Source of the DNA: Bacteroidales bacterium
GTDB lineage: Bacteria; Bacteroidota; Bacteroidia; Bacteroidales; DYOH01
Assembly (NCBI GenBank): GCA_030632545.1
Contig: DAOVUO010000063.1
Span: forward strand, 1 to 9,754
DNA length: 9,754 bases
Direction of reading: 5' to 3'
Both the position numbers and the translations under genes were made by a program. The notes beneath the pieces are model-generated. The model did not search any database. It was not told the DNA's origin and saw only the letters and a list, made by a program, of their open reading frames with translations. This document shows, in pieces, positions 6,687-9,754 of the stretch (position 1 is its first letter; each line of letters begins with the position of its first letter).

Positions 6687-6922
6687 CCTTTCAATAAATT
6701 ACGAATAACTGATAATAAGTCATAAATCGACAATCATAAATCCAGTAGTGTATCAATAAGCTCAAATTATTTTTATATTATTGTATTATCAATGGCTTGG
6801 TAAATTTTGTCAAGGTTTTCGTTATTGTTTATTTCCGACTAAATTGGGAAATAATTACAAAAATGTGCCAGCATGCCTCAAACATCGTGGAACTATTGAT
6901 TATACAAGAAAGTTAATAAATT
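6687..6922. other. 236-base gap with short repeats, an inverted repeat and a cryptic open frame
   Basis: The left part has a short direct repeat CATAAATC (6721-6728, 6735-6742). An inverted repeat TTATTTCC (6829-6836) / GGAAATAA (6847-6854) lies further right. From 6760 to the TAA ending at 6957 there is an ATG-less open frame on the + strand, with Cys, Trp and Tyr usage unlike the neighbouring genes (for example YQWLGKFCQGFRYC), running into the start of the next gene in another frame. A near-promoter TTG (6781-6783) ... TAAATTTTG (6801-6809) has one extra base in the -7 box. The stretch may be a remnant of an interspersed element or a leader; no known riboswitch is recognised. Confidence 0.4.
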
Positions 6923-7336
6923 ATGGTACATATAACACGCCGAGAGCGTTTTAATGCTGCTCATCGATTATTTAGAGCGGAATGGAACGATGAGAAAAAT
7001 ATGCAAGTATTTGGTAAATGTTCAAATCCTAATTGGCATGGACATAATTATGAGCTGTTTGTTACAGTTAAAGGTGAGCTTAATCCAGAAACAGGATTTG
7101 TTATAAATCTAAAATTATTAAGCGAAATTATAAAGGAGAAAGTAACTTCAAAATTAGATCATAAAAATGTTAACTTAGAAGTTGAATTTATGACGGGAAA
7201 ACTTGCTTCAAGTGAAAATTTAGCTGTTGCTATTTGGAATGAATTGGAGGAAGATATAAATAAATTAGGAGCTAAACTTTATTCGGTTAAGCTAATTGAA
7301 ACAGAAAATAATTTTGTAGAATATTATGGAGAATGA
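6923..7336 (+). CDS. 6-pyruvoyl-tetrahydropterin synthase / QueD-family protein
   Basis: 137 residues, normal full length for the family. Zinc ligands are His14 (FNAAHRL) plus His39 and His41 (WHGHNY). Cys33 sits in GKCSNPNWHGHNY, Asp79-His80 in LDHKN, and E126-T-E-N closes the pterin site. The C-x5-HGH spacing, the LDHKN motif and the ending Y-x-GE match the animal-type 6-pyruvoyl-tetrahydropterin synthase, in which Cys, Asp and His form the catalytic triad. This argues for conversion of 7,8-dihydroneopterin triphosphate into 6-pyruvoyl-tetrahydropterin rather than strict QueD activity, although bacterial members can do either and no queuosine genes are near. The enzyme is cytoplasmic. The start has no clear ribosome-binding site. 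Its 3' end overlaps the MscS-type gene by 11 bases, so the two are probably co-transcribed. Confidence 0.9.
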   Translation: MVHITRRERFNAAHRLFRAEWNDEKNMQVFGKCSNPNWHGHNYELFVTVKGELNPETGFVINLKLLSEIIKEKVTSKLDHKNVNLEVEFMTGKLASSENLAVAIWNELEEDINKLGAKLYSVKLIETENNFVEYYGE

Positions 7337-8156
7337 ATTAACACGTTTACAGAAATTAGCCGAAAGCTTTTTTAATTTCGCTATAGATTTTGCCCCAAGT
7401 TTTTTAGGTGCATTGCTTTTGTTTTTTATTGGTTGGAAGCTTACAAATTTATTAATAAAGATTCTTACTAAGCGTTCGGATAAGAAAAAAATTGATGGAA
7501 CTGTAAGTCATTTTTTGATAGATTTACTTGGTTGGACATTAAAAATAATTGTTATAATTAGTGCAACAGCATTAATGGGCGTGCAAACAGCCACGTTTTT
7601 AACTATATTAGGTACAGCTGGTTTAGCAATTGGTTTGGCTCTACAAGGTACTTTAGCAAATGTTGCAGGAGGGCTACTTATATTAATGCTTAAGCCTTTT
7701 AAAGTAAACGATTTGATTGAAACTCAGGGACATACGGGACATGTCAAATCAATGCAGTTGTTTGTTACTGAAATAATTACATTTCAGAATGAGGTAGTTA
7801 CTATACCAAATGCAGAACTTTCGAATGGAAGGATTAAAAATTATAGTGCATTGGGTAAAATTAGAATAGATTTAGAATTAGGTGTTTCGTATAATGCTGA
7901 TTTGGAACTTGCAAAAAAAGTATTATTAGAGCTTATTGAAAATGAGGCAAGTGTTTTAAAATCAACACCGCCTTATGTTGGTGTAAATGCGTATGCTGAT
8001 AGTTCGATAAATTTAGCAATACAGCTTTGGGTAAAGCCTGAGGATTATTGGACTGCTTATTTTGATGTTATGAATAAGTGTAAAAATGTACTTGACAAAG
8101 CAAAAATCGAAATTCCATTTCCACAAAGAGTTGTACATATCATAAATGAAAAATAA
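7326..8156 (+). CDS. Small MscS-type mechanosensitive ion channel
   Basis: 276 residues, close to E. coli MscS (286). Three hydrophobic segments are seen: about 22-46, 66-86 and 90-122. The third carries the pore-lining pattern GLAIGLALQGTLANVAGG (99-116), followed by the signature LMLKPFKVNDLIE. A cytoplasmic beta domain (about 127-180, with TIPNAELSNG) and an alpha/beta domain ending IEIPFPQRVVH complete the family plan. The N-terminus is inner-membrane and the C-terminal cage cytoplasmic. Family knowledge: it opens under membrane tension in hypo-osmotic shock and releases solutes. The ATG lies inside the last codons of the pterin synthase gene, preceded by GGAG, one of the few Shine-Dalgarno-like sequences in the window, consistent with translational coupling. 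No functional link to pterin synthesis is known to me. Confidence 0.95.
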   Translation: MENELTRLQKLAESFFNFAIDFAPSFLGALLLFFIGWKLTNLLIKILTKRSDKKKIDGTVSHFLIDLLGWTLKIIVIISATALMGVQTATFLTILGTAGLAIGLALQGTLANVAGGLLILMLKPFKVNDLIETQGHTGHVKSMQLFVTEIITFQNEVVTIPNAELSNGRIKNYSALGKIRIDLELGVSYNADLELAKKVLLELIENEASVLKSTPPYVGVNAYADSSINLAIQLWVKPEDYWTAYFDVMNKCKNVLDKAKIEIPFPQRVVHIINEK

Positions 8157-8170
8157 TTTGTATTTAACAA

Positions 8171-8200
8171 TTGCGGTTTACTCTTAATTTCATAAATTTG
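8171..8200 (+). promoter_or_regulatory. Bacteroidota housekeeping promoter of the aldolase gene
   Basis: TTG (8171-8173), 19-bp spacer, TAAATTTG (8193-8200): exact matches to the -33 and TAnnTTTG -7 elements at optimal spacing. Transcription would begin about ten bases before the ATG at 8223, leaving a very short leader. Confidence 0.8.
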
Positions 8201-8222
8201 TAGTTAATTTAATTCTATACAC

Positions 8223-9296
8223 ATGGGAATATTAGAAAAAGTAGGTGCTGGTGTAATGACTGGTGACCAAGTTCAAGAAATATTTGCTTATGCTAAAGCA
8301 AACAAATTTGCAATTCCGGCTGTAAATGTAATAGGTACAGATTCAATTAATGCAGTTTTAGAAGCCGCCAAGGAAGTTAATTCGCCTGTAATTGTGCAAT
8401 TATCAAATGGTGGTGGTGTTTTTTATGCCGGAAAAGGTATTTCAAACGAAGGACAAAAAGCTGCAATTGCTGGCTGTGTGAGTGCTGCTCATCATGTACA
8501 CCAAATGGCAAAGTATTATGGAGTTGCAGTGATATTACATACTGATCATGCAGCAAAAAAATTACTTCCTTGGATTGATGGTTTATTAGATGCAAGCGAA
8601 GAGCATTTTAAGCTTACTGGAAAGCCTCTTTATAGTTCGCACATGATTGATTTGTCGGAAGAGCCATTGGAGGAAAATATTAGTATTTCTAAAAAGTATT
8701 TGGAAAGAATGGCAAAAATGGGCATGACTCTAGAAATTGAGTTAGGTGTAACTGGAGGAGAAGAGGATGGTGTTGATAATACCGACATTGATAGTTCAAA
8801 ATTATACACTCAGCCTTCCGAAGTGGATTATGCATATTCTGAATTAAGCAAGATAAACCATAGGTTTACAATAGCAGCTTCATTTGGTAATGTACATGGT
8901 GTTTATAAACCTGGAAATGTAAATCTTTCGCCAATAATTCTTAAAAATTCGCAAGCATTTATCAAGGAAAAATACAATACTATAGATAATCCTGTAAATT
9001 TTGTTTTTCATGGAGGTTCGGGCTCTGAGCAAAAAGATATTCGTGATGCAATTTCTTATGGCGTTATTAAAATGAATATTGATACTGATACACAGTGGGC
9101 TTTCTGGGATGGTGTTCGTAAATTTTATCTTGCAAACGAAGCTTATTTGCAAGCGCAAATTGGTAATCCTGATGGTGCTGATAAGCCAAATAAGAAAAAA
9201 TACGACCCAAGAGTTTGGTTACGCGAAGGCGAAAAATCACTTATTGAACGTTTGAAAATAGCCTACGATGACTTAAATGGCTTAAATCGCAACTAA
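8223..9296 (+). CDS. fbaA: Class II (zinc) fructose-bisphosphate aldolase, FbaA type
   Basis: 357 residues, collinear with E. coli FbaA. ILHTDHAAKKLLPWIDGLLD holds catalytic Asp108 and zinc ligand His109. LEIELGVTGGEEDGVDN holds Glu173, FGNVHGVYKPGN holds His225, and FVFHGGSGS holds His263, matching the E. coli metal and active-site set. KMNIDTDTQWA (283-293) is the phosphate-binding region, and NKKKYDPRVWLREGE is typical near the C-terminus of the class IIA subgroup. It cleaves fructose 1,6-bisphosphate into glyceraldehyde 3-phosphate and dihydroxyacetone phosphate in the cytoplasm, serving glycolysis and gluconeogenesis. It has its own strong promoter 66 bases after the MscS gene, and a terminator follows at once, so it is probably monocistronic. 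Codons GGT and GGA in conserved loops are normal for this AT-rich genome. Confidence 0.98.
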   Translation: MGILEKVGAGVMTGDQVQEIFAYAKANKFAIPAVNVIGTDSINAVLEAAKEVNSPVIVQLSNGGGVFYAGKGISNEGQKAAIAGCVSAAHHVHQMAKYYGVAVILHTDHAAKKLLPWIDGLLDASEEHFKLTGKPLYSSHMIDLSEEPLEENISISKKYLERMAKMGMTLEIELGVTGGEEDGVDNTDIDSSKLYTQPSEVDYAYSELSKINHRFTIAASFGNVHGVYKPGNVNLSPIILKNSQAFIKEKYNTIDNPVNFVFHGGSGSEQKDIRDAISYGVIKMNIDTDTQWAFWDGVRKFYLANEAYLQAQIGNPDGADKPNKKKYDPRVWLREGEKSLIERLKIAYDDLNGLNRN

Positions 9297-9309
9297 TTGA
9301 ATATAAATT

Positions 9310-9338
9310 AAAAACCTAGTAAAAATTACTAGGTTTTT
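9310..9338. terminator. Bidirectional intrinsic terminator between fbaA and tilS
   Basis: A 13-bp stem (9310-9322 with 9326-9338; core ACCTAGTAA / TTACTAGGT) with a three-base A loop, followed by a run of T on the + strand (to 9340) and preceded by A-rich DNA that gives a T run on the minus strand. It starts 14 bases after the aldolase stop codon. The tilS stop codon (9329-9331) lies inside the right arm, so the hairpin serves both convergent genes and is read by the ribosome at the end of tilS. Confidence 0.85.
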
Positions 9339-9754
9339 TTAGTTTTTATACTTAATAAATTTTCACTAAAATCGCTCACTTTAAGTCGATTATCTAAACG
9401 ATAGCCTATTACCCAAATAATTTCATCCTTTGAATTTATAAGAAGCCTTACTTTTTGCTTTTCAAATGGATTTAATTTAATGTCAATTAAAAAATCACTT
9501 ATACTTTTTTTTCCTTTCATTCCTAAAGGATAGAAATAATCGCCAATTTTCCATTTTCTTATTATTAAAGGAAATTCTAGGCTATTTTTAGTAACTGCGA
9601 TTGTGTTTTTCCGCAGTAATTTAATGCTTTTCAGAGGAAAGCTGTTATATTCAATATCAAAATATTCCGAAAGTCCTACTTCATTGCTAATTTTCACATT
9701 ATTCCATTTATCTATGATTAAAGCTTTAAGTAAAAGCTCTTTATATCCAACATA
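9329..9754 (-). CDS. tilS: tRNA(Ile)-lysidine synthase, C-terminal part (5' end outside window)
   Basis: About 141 residues are visible; the frame stays open to the right edge, so the start and the N-terminal ATP-pyrophosphatase domain are missing from the window. The GTG at 9695-9697 is internal. The visible part contains LIIRKWKIGDYFYPLGMKG, KKSISDFLIDIKLNPFEKQK and IIWVIGYRLDNRLKVS, which match the TilS C-terminal domain pattern (IR-x-x-x-GD-x-x-P-x-G-M-x-G-x-K-K, then F-I-D, then W-V-x-G-x-R). Family knowledge: TilS attaches lysine to cytidine 34 of the minor tRNA-Ile with CAU anticodon, changing its decoding from AUG to AUA, an essential step. The C-terminal domain helps bind the tRNA. 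The gene converges with fbaA and shares its terminator. Confidence 0.88.
   Translation of the reverse strand, partial: YVGYKELLLKALIIDKWNNVKISNEVGLSEYFDIEYNSFPLKSIKLLRKNTIAVTKNSLEFPLIIRKWKIGDYFYPLGMKGKKSISDFLIDIKLNPFEKQKVRLLINSKDEIIWVIGYRLDNRLKVSDFSENLLSIKTKKT

Noticed and set aside
6687..6922. preQ1 or other riboswitch before the pterin synthase gene
   Set aside because: I could not find the conserved core or pseudoknot pairing of a preQ1 aptamer, and no terminator or start-site sequestering switch is evident; only a simple 8-bp inverted repeat is seen.
8377..9158. Minus-strand open frames inside the aldolase gene (8377-8595, 8880-9158)
   Set aside because: They lie entirely within a highly conserved fbaA; the His- and Leu-rich or Ile-rich peptides are complements of its codons and match nothing recognisable.
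9695..9697. GTG as the start of a small 122-residue protein
   Set aside because: The frame continues open to the window edge, and the protein matches only the C-terminal domain of TilS, so this is an internal valine codon.

Overview
The window is AT-rich, single-copy-looking chromosomal DNA that is most likely from a member of the Bacteroidota. Four things point there: TTG-N17-19-TAnnTTTG promoters upstream of two genes, the near absence of Shine-Dalgarno sequences, a lipoprotein with an acidic stretch right after its lipidated cysteine, and the character of the housekeeping genes. No rRNA, tRNA, CRISPR array or intact insertion sequence is visible. No gene-free gap exceeds 300 bases; the longest is 6687-6922.

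Left edge (1-282): the last 40 codons of a butyrate kinase on the + strand, followed by a short repeat-bearing gap in which it converges with the next block. Minus-strand block (283-5744), in transcription order: a secreted alpha/beta-hydrolase (lipase-like) lipoprotein; an 863-residue protein with a duplicated, unrecognised beta-rich N-terminal domain and two complete CbxX/CfqX-type AAA+ modules; and a 472-residue caspase-fold protein with W-x2-A/YP-x-G repeats and a C-terminal TPR-like helical hairpin. The caspase-fold protein has lost both catalytic residues (expected His is Tyr93, expected Cys is Leu144), so it is probably a pseudo-protease. A candidate promoter, a perfect hairpin and three TTATCAACA motifs lie between the AAA+ and caspase genes.

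Plus-strand block (5862-9296): a LysR-type regulator divergent from the lipase gene; a gap with a cryptic open frame and inverted repeat; a 6-pyruvoyl-tetrahydropterin synthase overlapping by 11 bases with a small MscS-type channel; and a class II fructose-bisphosphate aldolase with its own near-perfect promoter. A strong hairpin terminator follows and overlaps the 3' end of a convergent tilS gene, which runs off the right edge.

The most notable part is the AAA+/pseudo-caspase pair. Twin AAA+ remodelling motors next to a catalytically dead caspase fold with protein-protein interaction repeats suggest an ATP-driven scaffold or sensor system. Its role (stress, conflict or assembly) cannot be decided from sequence alone. 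The remaining genes are ordinary metabolism, envelope and regulation.
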